From positions 1-31,873 of IMG/VR virus record IMGVR_UViG_3300034272_002099: 31,873 nt of DNA. One strand, written 5' to 3'. The notes beneath the pieces were generated by a model, which ran no database searches, was not told the DNA's origin, and saw nothing but the letters and a program-made list of their open reading frames with translations. The position numbers and the translations under genes were made by a program. The stretch comes from a virus. Shown piece by piece: positions 1 through 6,818 of the stretch. Every line of letters begins with the position of its first letter. Within the stretch, counting starts at the first letter, position 1.

Positions 1-127
1 CAATTCAATCAATTTTTGACCCGTCATACCTCGTATGCTTGAGAGCTTACCGCTTCCATGTAGATTATTTGTACGGGCAGCGCCCTCAGCAGCGCTGTAG
101 GTTTTGAATTTCAATCCGCCAAATTCA
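1..127. repeat. Terminal direct repeat, left copy (assembly overlap of a circle)
   Basis: These 127 bases are identical to 31747-31873 (constant offset 31746). The repeat lies inside an open reading frame that stays in frame across the join, which is what a circular molecule sequenced once round with a k-mer-sized overlap looks like. A true terminally redundant linear genome is possible but less likely, because 127 is a common assembler k-mer size. One copy should be discounted when genes or bases are counted; the unique circle is 31,746 bp. Confidence 0.93.
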
Positions 128-654
128 CCTTGAAACTTCCCATCAGCTTCCGACAAACGCTTACGAGAAGATGGGATCGCTGGAGCCGAAGGTTCGGGTT
201 GATCTTCTTTTTGCGCTGGCGCTGAAGACGTTACCGAATCAATCCATGCTTTTACAGAATTATCCTTGTCCCAAAACTGACTTACAAGCTTTTCAAAATT
301 GACGACGCGACCAAACTGTTTGTAAAACAGAGCCTCAGCTTGTTCTTCAGTTATGACACTTGTAGTAGTAGACCCCTTGCGTAAGTAGTCTATAAAATCG
401 CCATCAATTATTGGTTCGTATGGGAACCCAATAGCTGAAAACAAACTACGCAAGCGATCAGCTGTTTGCTCGATGTTTATGTCAGATGCTAGACCTGAAA
501 GTCCCTTGCCCTGCATCGTTTGATTGTACAAACGAGAGCAATACGCCTTGTAAGACGGTTCGTCTGGATCAAGACCCCTTTTGCGTGCTGCTTTCTTGCA
601 AAGCTGCATAAGCACTTTGTCTCTACGTTCGCTGTATTGCTTGTTGTTTGCCAT
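1..654 (-). CDS. AT-hook virion/DNA-associated protein, N-terminal part (continues at 30253-31873)
   Basis: This is the first 218 codons of a 715-residue protein that runs off the left edge and continues, in frame, at the right end of the window. The ATG at 654 is preceded by CAGGAT. The N-terminus is basic (about residues 1-45) and resembles short helical phage proteins with paired basic residues. At residues 52-56 it carries LSGLA (487-504), the motif that recurs in late proteins and may be a processing site. A Ser/Pro/Ala-rich, charged linker follows at about 145-175. I do not recognise the fold of the N-terminal domain. The two AT-hooks lie in the C-terminal part. The gene begins just downstream of a strong terminator, so it probably opens a second late transcription unit or relies on read-through. 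Function unknown; a DNA-binding virion or packaging component is the best guess. Confidence 0.8.
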   Translation of the reverse strand, partial: MANNKQYSERRDKVLMQLCKKAARKRGLDPDEPSYKAYCSRLYNQTMQGKGLSGLASDINIEQTADRLRSLFSAIGFPYEPIIDGDFIDYLRKGSTTTSVITEEQAEALFYKQFGRVVNFEKLVSQFWDKDNSVKAWIDSVTSSAPAQKEDQPEPSAPAIPSSRKRLSEADGKFQGEFGGLKFKTYSAAEGAARTNNLHGSGKLSSIRGMTGQKLIEL

Positions 655-672
655 ATCCTGTAACTACACGTT

Positions 673-717
673 GGTCAAAAATAATAATCAGGGGCAGTAC
701 AATATACTGCCCCTGAT
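673..717 (-). terminator. Rho-independent terminator at the end of the structural operon
   Basis: A perfect 13-base inverted repeat (687-699 and 705-717, ATCAGGGGCAGTA and its complement) has a 5-base loop. Read leftward, the stem is followed by TATTATTTTTG, a U-rich tract. It lies 16 bases past the stop of the basic core protein gene and 33 bases before the ATG at 654, so it separates the structural/lysis block from the AT-hook/ATPase block. Rightward it is followed by CG-containing sequence with no T-tract, so it should act leftward only. Confidence 0.88.
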
Positions 718-732
718 CGTAGAAATAATGGA

Positions 733-1059
733 TTATTTACATCCACCACGGCGCTTTGGCGACGCAAGCCGCTTCGCTGAACGGCTACTGCCCTTTGCTG
801 TACCGCGACCAGCATCCGAACACGCAGCCTTAGAATAGCGAGTGCCCTTCTTAGCCGCCTTTTTTACGGCCTTAGCAGCCAAGCCAGACATACCAGTGCT
901 CTTTTTGCGACGGGTAGTCTTCTTAGCCTTCTTGCGAGCAGTGCTCTTCTTAGTCATCTTGCGCTTGCGCGTCTTCCACGCCTTCTTAGCAGCAGCACTA
1001 CGCTTTGCTGAGACGCGCTTCTTTGCTGTCTTCTTAACAGCACGTTTCTTTGCAGCCAT
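733..1059 (-). CDS. Lys/Arg-rich DNA-condensing core protein (histone H1-like composition)
   Basis: This 108-residue protein is made largely of Lys, Arg and Ala. Its first 55 residues are KK/KR/RK-rich like histone H1 tails or adenovirus core protein VII. MSGLA at residues 57-61 (877-891) is followed by a second basic half with two Cys residues near the end. The composition predicts tight, non-specific DNA binding, so I infer that it condenses the genome in the capsid. The MSGLA in the middle is of special note because adenovirus core proteins are cut by the viral protease at a similar (M/I/L)-x-G-x/G site. The ATG at 1059 is preceded by GAGGAGTCATTACT. It is the last gene of the structural operon, followed by a terminator. 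A histone-like host regulator mimic is an alternative, but its late position argues for a virion role. Confidence 0.85.
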   Translation of the reverse strand: MAAKKRAVKKTAKKRVSAKRSAAAKKAWKTRKRKMTKKSTARKKAKKTTRRKKSTGMSGLAAKAVKKAAKKGTRYSKAACSDAGRGTAKGSSRSAKRLASPKRRGGCK

Positions 1060-1098
1060 AGTAATGACTCCTCAGATATTTAAGTGATAGTGAATTAC

Positions 1099-1248
1099 TT
1101 ATCGGGTTTTGGCAGCATGACGACCAAGGCGCTTGCCACCCCATGACTTACCTTGGCGCAACGCACGAGCAGCGGCGCTGACTGCCGCTGATACTCGACG
1201 TGATGTAGACTTGCGCTTTCTCTTGGTAGCCTTCTTTTTTGTAGGCAT
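1099..1248 (-). CDS. Small 49-residue basic protein (protamine/mu-like)
   Basis: A short frame from ATG 1248 to TAA 1099 encodes 49 residues, of which about 20 are Lys, Arg or His: it starts MPTKKKATKRKRK and ends GRHAAKTR. There is a central Ala-rich helix-like stretch (VSAAVSAAARAL) and a GKSWGGKRLG segment. The size and charge recall adenovirus core peptide mu or protamines, so DNA condensation in the virion is the likely role. It sits between a membrane protein gene and the larger core protein gene, on the same strand, with 39 bases to the next start. AGGATAATATC just upstream of the ATG can act as a ribosome binding site. No homologue can be named from sequence alone. Confidence 0.78.
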   Translation of the reverse strand: MPTKKKATKRKRKSTSRRVSAAVSAAARALRQGKSWGGKRLGRHAAKTR

Positions 1249-1277
1249 GATATTATCCTGTATTTATATCAGTGATA

Positions 1278-1787
1278 TTAGAGTTTCTTAGCGAGACAGA
1301 AGCCACCGTAGATAGCCAAACCAATGATTGCAAGGTTAGCGATGCTTCCCACTGATTCAAGGAAACTTTCGCCAAGGCCATGGAATCCAGCTTTTACACC
1401 ATATTCCGTCATGAACCTATCACGGAAGAACTTTTTATCTATAGGATAACAAGAGCACCTATCTCCAATACAGCGACGTTCATAACCACGGAAACATGGC
1501 TTTGAGCCTTCATAATATCGGCTAGGAATTTCATCATTGATACCGCGCATCCCAGTTGTATAGCGACCAGGACGTGTATCGTTGCTATCGTAGCTTGGAG
1601 TGATGCCTGAGTACGGTCTGTTAATCAGTTCCGAATCGCATTTGACGCAGGTGCATCTCTTACCTACATCATCGTAAGCCATACAGCGACCCTTTGTGCA
1701 GCTCATTGTCTGCTTGCACTTCTCTAAACCTTGTCTCCACTCAGGTACAGCCGTTCCAGACATACCGTATGATTGGGAATAACCCAT
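1278..1787 (-). CDS. Cys-rich tail-anchored virion membrane protein, paralogue of the next upstream gene product
   Basis: The protein has 169 residues. The N-terminus MGYSQSYGMSGTA closely matches MRYSTDYGVNGLG of the 96-residue neighbour encoded at 1795-2085. Cysteines at 24, 30, 35, 45, 47 and 50 follow the same order (C..C..CM..CxCxxC). A second partial Cys cluster (98, 106, 111, 113) suggests an internal duplication. The C-terminus is one hydrophobic helix (about 148-165) ending in AKKL, the tail-anchor form seen in several late proteins here. HGLGE at about 136-140 precedes the helix. GAGGTAACG before ATG 1787 is a clear ribosome binding site. I infer a virion membrane protein with a disulfide- or metal-stabilised head; the family is not recognised. 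Confidence 0.82.
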   Translation of the reverse strand: MGYSQSYGMSGTAVPEWRQGLEKCKQTMSCTKGRCMAYDDVGKRCTCVKCDSELINRPYSGITPSYDSNDTRPGRYTTGMRGINDEIPSRYYEGSKPCFRGYERRCIGDRCSCYPIDKKFFRDRFMTEYGVKAGFHGLGESFLESVGSIANLAIIGLAIYGGFCLAKKL

Positions 1788-1794
1788 CGTTACC

Positions 1795-2085
1795 TCACAT
1801 TCTGAACATTGATGAATTTTTAGTCGTCATAGAAGATTTGCTATTTGTTGCCTTGACAAAATCCAGACAACGGACACATTTGCAGTTTACTACGCCAGGT
1901 TCACCAGCTTGCAAACGTTTCAGCGCATCTTCAGGCTCGCCATAGAAATCTGCTGACATACATTTTTTGCCTTCAGGACAACCACCTTGTGCTTTCAACA
2001 CAGCACGACAACTCTTAAAAATTGCCTCATGTGCTTGCCAAACGTAGCCTAATCCATTTACGCCATAGTCAGTAGAATAGCGCAT
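1795..2085 (-). CDS. Small Cys-rich late protein, paralogue of the 169-residue protein
   Basis: The protein has 96 residues and carries VNGLG at residues 9-13 (2047-2061) after a Tyr-rich start. Six cysteines (26, 36, 42, 68, 70, 73) end in a CKCVRC knot; the neighbour has CTCVKC. The C-terminal 20 residues are Ser/Thr/Met/Lys-rich and the protein has no membrane helix, so it looks like a soluble version of its paralogue. GAGGAAACT stands directly before ATG 2085. It lies 9 bases ahead of the next gene. Zinc binding through the CxCxxC cluster or a disulfide-locked virion protein are both possible. The function is unknown. Confidence 0.8.
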   Translation of the reverse strand: MRYSTDYGVNGLGYVWQAHEAIFKSCRAVLKAQGGCPEGKKCMSADFYGEPEDALKRLQAGEPGVVNCKCVRCLDFVKATNSKSSMTTKNSSMFRM

Positions 2086-2092
2086 AGTTTCC

Positions 2093-2635
2093 TCAGAAAT
2101 TGAAAAGAGAGTATGTTATTCCAACGAAGATGGCTGGTCGTAGTACGGGAACATTGTTCTCCAGCACTATTGCAGCCCCAAAACCACCTGAAAGCCCCAG
2201 TTTAGCGCTCTTAGCAGGCAGGTGCATGGTCGTATCTAGGTATTTGACAGCCGTATCACGCACACCGAAGCGAATCCGAGCCGTTACACGACGGGCTATC
2301 TCATCGCAAGTCACTTGAATCGTATCACGAGTGCGCGTGATCGTATCGAGACCGAACAAAACACCGACATTGCGCCTGGCAAGCTCTTTGCGAAGGCTAT
2401 CACGAACGCCAATAAGCCGCTGGATAGCCACGCTATCAGGGCTTGAGTGGACGATTCTTACTGTATCGACCGTCTTTTGTATCTCAATCTGAGGGATTCG
2501 CACCTGAACTGGGATCGTCTTTTCCTCTACGATCACTCTGTGACCTAAGTCAGTGCTACATCGACCAAGGATAATGCCGAGAAATAATACGGCAAGCATC
2601 AAAAGGATCGTGATATGTGTCTGTGTGAGACGCAT
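2093..2635 (-). CDS. Membrane-anchored spanin-like protein with a beta-rich C-terminus
   Basis: From ATG 2635 this is 180 residues; a GTG at 2647 overlapping the upstream stop is an alternative start. The N-terminus has one transmembrane segment (about residues 8-24) followed by a charged region with helical character (about 60-85). The last 35 residues alternate hydrophobic and polar residues and end in Phe (about 145-180, starting LGLSGGFG), like an outer-membrane beta strand pair. It follows a holin-like gene and the CHAP endolysin in the order typical of holin-endolysin-spanin cassettes. I infer a role in outer-membrane disruption at lysis. A structural membrane protein is the alternative. 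The LSGGF sequence resembles the late-protein motif but has G rather than L at its fourth position. Confidence 0.72.
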   Translation of the reverse strand: MRLTQTHITILLMLAVLFLGIILGRCSTDLGHRVIVEEKTIPVQVRIPQIEIQKTVDTVRIVHSSPDSVAIQRLIGVRDSLRKELARRNVGVLFGLDTITRTRDTIQVTCDEIARRVTARIRFGVRDTAVKYLDTTMHLPAKSAKLGLSGGFGAAIVLENNVPVLRPAIFVGITYSLFNF

Positions 2636-2643
2636 TGTAACGA

Positions 2644-3231
2644 TCACTTCTTCCTATTGAAATACCAAAGGGCAGCAGTACCGATCAGGACAAGCCCAAG
2701 AAGCCCGTTTGTGCTTGCGAACACAGTACCGCTGCCACTTTGTGATTCGTCCGCTGCGTGAATGAAGCTGAAATTGTACTCTGGAGACATGATTTTGTCC
2801 CACCCGTAGTGATAATAGGCAACCCGATTGCTCAGGTTGCCTTCTACGGTCGTAATTCCATCAGCTTTAACGTCTGTAACAATGCCTACGTGACCACTGG
2901 AGCCAGCCGAACTTGATTTACGGTAGAATACGTCTCCATCTTGCGGCTTATTATCTACCCGTAGACCAGCTTTCTTAGACAGATCGCGCATGAGCAACGC
3001 CCCAGCCGTGCGAGGCAGTGGGTTGGTAACAGCAGCACGACGTGCGGCCTCTTCGTAGACTACCCACACGAATTTAGCGCACCATGCTTCAGCACGCTTG
3101 CTCGTGATCCACTTAGGATCAAACAGTTCGTGAATCTTATCTACGCATACCCCACGGTTGTCACGTTCCTCTACACAGTTACGCTCATACCATTCAGCTG
3201 CGACTTCGTTGATGGTCTTAAAAGGAACCAT
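2644..3231 (-). CDS. CHAP-type peptidoglycan hydrolase with C-terminal tail anchor
   Basis: The protein has 195 residues. A cysteine-histidine hydrolase fold is suggested by C51 in AEAWCAKFVW, H114 in SSGHVGIVTD and E130/N132 in VEGNLSN, the order found in CHAP/NlpC-P60 enzymes that cut peptidoglycan amide bonds. NPLPRT at 70-75 is shared with the other CHAP-like protein at 6818-7444. The C-terminus is a single membrane helix (about 177-190) ending in NRKK, directly after STNGLLG. Free endolysins normally lack such a C-terminal anchor, so this enzyme may sit in the virion membrane, or be released from it. It overlaps the downstream gene by about one codon and follows a holin-like gene, so endolysin is the main reading; virion-associated entry lysin is the alternative. 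Confidence 0.85.
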   Translation of the reverse strand: MVPFKTINEVAAEWYERNCVEERDNRGVCVDKIHELFDPKWITSKRAEAWCAKFVWVVYEEAARRAAVTNPLPRTAGALLMRDLSKKAGLRVDNKPQDGDVFYRKSSSAGSSGHVGIVTDVKADGITTVEGNLSNRVAYYHYGWDKIMSPEYNFSFIHAADESQSGSGTVFASTNGLLGLVLIGTAALWYFNRKK

Positions 3232-3521
3232 TATCGGGACTTAATCAGCAGTTTGTAAATCTCGTCAATGCGCTCGTCAATCCGTCGCAGGGTTTCCGCA
3301 TCTTCATGCTGCCGTTCCTCAATCACGTCAATACGAGCGCGGATGTCGTGCCAGTCGTCGCGACGTGTAACAGCAGCAGCAATAACGTCCGTGAAAGACG
3401 TTACCATCATCTTGGTGTGCTTAACCCAAGCCATGTAGATACCCCCAGCAATAGGAAGTGCCGTAGCGATCGACTGTACGAGAGACCACAACAGCTCGAA
3501 GACTGTAGAATTGCTATCCAT
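3231..3521 (-). CDS. Holin-like small membrane protein with coiled-coil tail
   Basis: ATG 3521 gives 96 residues; an upstream TTG at 3536 is a less likely start. One membrane segment (about 8-34, LLWSLVQSIATALPIAGGIYMAW) is followed by a charged heptad-rich helix to the C-terminus (about 60-94). A short membrane span plus a charged coiled-coil, placed directly before the hydrolase gene with its stop touching the next start, is typical of phage holins or holin-like proteins. The start overlaps the end of the preceding gene by 8 bases, so translation is probably coupled. The family was not recognised by a specific motif. Confidence 0.7.
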   Translation of the reverse strand: MDSNSTVFELLWSLVQSIATALPIAGGIYMAWVKHTKMMVTSFTDVIAAAVTRRDDWHDIRARIDVIEERQHEDAETLRRIDERIDEIYKLLIKSR

Positions 3522-4011
3522 TATGTTCTTGTTCAATGACCAAACCGTAGCTCAACAAGGGAAACAGAATTTGCGCTGGCATAGTGACGCTCTGCAAGTC
3601 GTCCGTTGTAATGACAGACAGCAAACCGAAATGAACTGGCTTCTCAAGTAACTCACGAACTCGCTTGTCGTTGCGATCCCTGATTTCATCAGTATCAAAG
3701 GCATAGCCTACATACTGTGTATCAGTGATCGTAATGTTCGACAGATCGTCTGTAGCTGGAGCATCTGCGTCTACTGGGCTGTTAGTCTCAAGTGCGTAAA
3801 CTCGATAAAAGGGCTTGCCGTCTTCCGTGAGACTACATCCATCCATCAGAATGTCGATACGCTGCTTTTCAAGCTCTTGTACCTTGTCAACAATGCGCTT
3901 AACGTTGAAAGCTACCGAGGTAGCACACGGTAGCTCATATCGAGACAAGGCATTGTAGGCGTTAGCGATAGCTTGTGCGTCCGCGATCGTGCAAGAAAGT
4001 TCTTTAGTCAT
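3514..4011 (-). CDS. Hypothetical protein, possible spike-associated or assembly protein
   Basis: The protein has 165 residues, is soluble, and has a helical N-terminus (DAQAIANAYNALSRYELPCA). This resembles small phage proteins found just after tail-fibre genes that regulate or chaperone spike assembly, but I cannot name the family. The middle (about 85-120) is acidic; the C-terminus is hydrophobic with few charges. It follows the spike genes and a small 84-residue gene and precedes the lysis cassette. No signal peptide or membrane helix is visible. Confidence 0.7.
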   Translation of the reverse strand: MTKELSCTIADAQAIANAYNALSRYELPCATSVAFNVKRIVDKVQELEKQRIDILMDGCSLTEDGKPFYRVYALETNSPVDADAPATDDLSNITITDTQYVGYAFDTDEIRDRNDKRVRELLEKPVHFGLLSVITTDDLQSVTMPAQILFPLLSYGLVIEQEHNG

Positions 4012-4034
4012 AGGGGCTTCTCTATGATTAGTGA

Positions 4035-4289
4035 TTAAACAGGTTGATAACCGAGTTTTTGGAGGCTGAGTGTAAGTACATATTCGTCATCTGTACCCCA
4101 GTCAGCGAGTTCTTCCTCTGTGTAGCTTACTGTAGATGATTGTACGAGATTGCCGTTTTCGTCAAAGAGGTTGACGAGGCCGTTAGCGTATTGCTCGCCT
4201 TGTCCAAATGTGACGTTGACAAAAACTTGTTGAGCTTCGACCGCTGGAGCTGTTGTTTCAGCAGGTACGATAGGAGTGACTAGTGCCAT
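4035..4289 (-). CDS. Small acidic hypothetical protein next to the spike genes
   Basis: The protein has 84 residues, is acidic, and has a Pro/Ala/Thr-rich first 20 residues followed by a likely beta-rich domain (QQVFVNVTFGQGEQYANGLV onwards). NGLV occurs but lacks the small residue after Leu seen in the recurring late motif, so I do not count it. It stands 21 bases after the stop of the 419-residue spike protein, on the same strand. A small spike accessory or cap protein would fit; the function is unknown. Confidence 0.65.
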   Translation of the reverse strand: MALVTPIVPAETTAPAVEAQQVFVNVTFGQGEQYANGLVNLFDENGNLVQSSTVSYTEEELADWGTDDEYVLTLSLQKLGYQPV

Positions 4290-4310
4290 TAGATTGACCT
4301 TTGTAAATGA

Positions 4311-5570
4311 TTATGCGTATGCAATGATAGTGTTGACGGTAGCTGACCACAGAACAGTTGTTCCCGAACCTGTTACTTGAATGTTGACAGATTGATTGGT
4401 ACTATCAGCAACGGCGATGGTTGTCCAAGTACCAACAGTTCGATGAATAAGGTTCACTGTGCTGTTATAAAGCGTTATAGTGCCAGCCGTATTATCAGCA
4501 ACACCCGTGATTTCCCATGCACCTAAATTAGTACCACCGACTTGACGGCAGGCAATGATAATCTTGTACGTTAGTGTACTGCCAGCTGGGATATTGATCA
4601 AATTGGTTGATGCTACCGCACCAAGCCCAGCCGTCATCACGGTTGGCGTACCGTTAGTCGTTAGCGCCACCAAGTGGTAGGTAGCTTGCTGTGTGTCGCC
4701 ATTAAAAGCACGACGGTATGAGGAGTATGACTTCTGATAAACTGTACGGGTCGTAGATCCTCTTCCCCCGATAACGCAATAGTCGTTATTAGCGACGTTA
4801 TTGAAGCCATTTAAGACAGTTGAGTAGTTGCCATAGACAGTGTTAGTGTACCCATTAATAACCGAAGCGTAATTAGCAGCAACGACATTGCTGAATCCGC
4901 ATAAGATAGCTGAATGAGTTGCGCTATTCGCATTATTACTCTGACCACCAGCAATTACACCGTAATCGCAGGCAAGAACGTTAGAGTTTCCGCCAAGAAT
5001 GCTTGCAAATGGAGAGGTTACTTGGTTGCTTATACCACCAACAACATTGCTGTAATTCTGGGAAACGCTATTGCTTGCGCCACCGCCAACAAATGATGCA
5101 ACACCGTAAGACAGATTACTCGTACCACCGACAACGACTGTACCCTGATTAGTACCAGAGTAGTTGTTGAAGCCACCGCCAACATAACAATACTGAGCAT
5201 CTGCTATATTGTTAGCTCCACCTGTGATAACTGAATTAGTACCCAGTGCAGCCTGTCCAGCACTTCCACGTTGCATTTGCAAGTCAACCGCTCTAGCACC
5301 CCGCTTGTTACCACCCGTAGTTGTACTATCAGGGAGCTGCGCCAAAAATGCTCCAGTACCCTTTGGCTGAAGCACAATATCTGCGTTCGTGCTTGTAGCA
5401 TCGACAAGCAGGCGTGATGCGTTGACTGTGTTATTCGGAGCAGCAGTGTTCTGCGAAGGAATGAAACCAGTCAGTCCAGCACCGCTCAGAGCAAGTGTAC
5501 CGCTCGTCGAAGGGAAGGTAATTGTAACGTCAGATGCGCCACATGGCTGGACGTAATTTACTTTAGGCAT
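4311..5570 (-). CDS. Spike/receptor-binding protein 1 with YadA-head-like repeats
   Basis: The protein has 419 residues. Residues about 35-110 form a region shared with the neighbouring 414-residue protein (NNTVNASRLLV, LQPKGTGAFL, KRGARAVDLQ). About ten degenerate 14-16 residue repeats follow (about 110-275) of the form SNxVxxxYxxVxGG, which match the left-handed beta-roll head of trimeric adhesins such as YadA. The last 140 residues are a beta-rich domain with little charge, likely the receptor-binding tip. Such proteins are trimeric and elongated; here they would be the host-binding spike at capsid vertices. GGGAG lies 8 bases before ATG 5570. The repeats offer sites for recombination and length change. 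Confidence 0.85.
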   Translation of the reverse strand: MPKVNYVQPCGASDVTITFPSTSGTLALSGAGLTGFIPSQNTAAPNNTVNASRLLVDATSTNADIVLQPKGTGAFLAQLPDSTTTGGNKRGARAVDLQMQRGSAGQAALGTNSVITGGANNIADAQYCYVGGGFNNYSGTNQGTVVVGGTSNLSYGVASFVGGGASNSVSQNYSNVVGGISNQVTSPFASILGGNSNVLACDYGVIAGGQSNNANSATHSAILCGFSNVVAANYASVINGYTNTVYGNYSTVLNGFNNVANNDYCVIGGRGSTTRTVYQKSYSSYRRAFNGDTQQATYHLVALTTNGTPTVMTAGLGAVASTNLINIPAGSTLTYKIIIACRQVGGTNLGAWEITGVADNTAGTITLYNSTVNLIHRTVGTWTTIAVADSTNQSVNIQVTGSGTTVLWSATVNTIIAYA

Positions 5571-5573
5571 TTA

Positions 5574-6818
5574 TTAAACTCCCAGCTTGATCAATTTGAT
5601 ATATACCATCCACTGACCGTAAGCATTGATGCTCACGTTGTTTTGACCAATAAGCTGCAAAGCATTGTTTACTGTGTCAACTTGCAAATCAAAGACCAGC
5701 TTACCGCTACTGTCATCTGCTACTACTGCTACTGTAGGACAACCCAATATGGCGATTGTAGATGCGTTTATTCGCCGTACAACACCCTTGAATTCAGCGC
5801 AATAATTATACTGTGTGCCACCAGACGTATCAGCTCCAACGCCTGTTACTACACCCCAAAATGTGTAAGTAGCATTATTTTGGATCAGAACTTGATTAGT
5901 GCTACTAGGAGCTAATCCATCAACGGTGATTTCTATTGCAGTATTACCGTTAACGGCAGGTGTAGTTGAACGATATAGTACGTGCTCTTCTACTTGCTTT
6001 GTGCCGTTTGTACTTGAATAAGAACCATACGAGCGCTGCAAAAGACTAAATGTTCTAGCTCCAATACCCCATGTTGTAGAGTATTGAGTGCCCGAATAAT
6101 TACTTGAACCAGACAGCACATAACTGGAATTCGCGGCAGCCGTGTTTGATGATCCTCCAAACACGTAAGAGTAATCCCCAGAAGACGTATTGCTGGCTCC
6201 ACCCACCACGATAGCGTAATTGCCACCTGCTCGATTGGATGAGCCAGACAGTATAGCGGAATACTGACCTGCTGCTACTTGAGTAGCGCTACCGCGAGAG
6301 AGTTGAAGATCAACTGCATATATGCCACGCTTAGAACCACCAGAAGCAAGATCATCTGGAAGATTGCCAAGAAATGCCCCAGTCCCCTTGGGCTGAATGA
6401 CTGCATCGCCGTTAGCACTTGTACTGTTTACAAGCAACCGCGAAGCGTTTACGGTGTTGTTAGGCGAGCTTGTATTAAGACTTGGTGTCCACCCAACGAT
6501 CGGAGCATCGCCCCAAGTCATATCACCACGAAGAACCGTGTTCACGTTAGCCGTACCAGTGCCAAGATCAGGAGCTACGAGCGTCCTGAACGTCGGTGGA
6601 GCTGCTGGAGCCGTCGTAGGAGATGCAAATACAAGGTTAGGGCTTTGATTGACAAGCGTAATATCCAGCGATCCAGCCGTTGTCACTGGACTATTTGCCA
6701 CTGCGAAAATCGCAGGAGCCGTAAGTGCTACCGACGTGACCGTTCCCGTCCCACCACCGCTACAAGGGTTGTCTGGGAAGGCAGGAATCATCATCGGGAC
6801 AAATATGCCTCTTTCCAT
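5574..6818 (-). CDS. Spike/receptor-binding protein 2, paralogue with a different tip
   Basis: The protein has 414 residues. The first ~105 residues (Gly/Thr/Ala/Pro-rich, TSVALTAPAIFAVANSPV) are like the stalk or attachment domains of phage fibres and are absent from spike 1. The shared region then follows (about 113-185: NNTVNASRLLV, IQPKGTGAFL, KRGIYAVDLQ), with four to five YadA-head-like repeats (about 190-255: GGASNTSSGDYSYVFGG type), a switch segment with RSYGSYSS (RRTVYQKSYSSYRR region in spike 1) and a distinct 140-residue C-terminal domain. It lies 3 bases ahead of spike 1. I infer duplication followed by tip divergence. It may carry the capsid-binding base for both, with spike 1 as an alternative or second fibre. 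Confidence 0.85.
   Translation of the reverse strand: MERGIFVPMMIPAFPDNPCSGGGTGTVTSVALTAPAIFAVANSPVTTAGSLDITLVNQSPNLVFASPTTAPAAPPTFRTLVAPDLGTGTANVNTVLRGDMTWGDAPIVGWTPSLNTSSPNNTVNASRLLVNSTSANGDAVIQPKGTGAFLGNLPDDLASGGSKRGIYAVDLQLSRGSATQVAAGQYSAILSGSSNRAGGNYAIVVGGASNTSSGDYSYVFGGSSNTAAANSSYVLSGSSNYSGTQYSTTWGIGARTFSLLQRSYGSYSSTNGTKQVEEHVLYRSTTPAVNGNTAIEITVDGLAPSSTNQVLIQNNATYTFWGVVTGVGADTSGGTQYNYCAEFKGVVRRINASTIAILGCPTVAVVADDSSGKLVFDLQVDTVNNALQLIGQNNVSINAYGQWMVYIKLIKLGV

Noticed and set aside
1-127. Terminal repeat as a real long terminal repeat or packaging site of a linear genome
   Set aside because: The repeat is of exact k-mer length, direct, inside a continuous gene, and shows no inverted or protein-priming signature.
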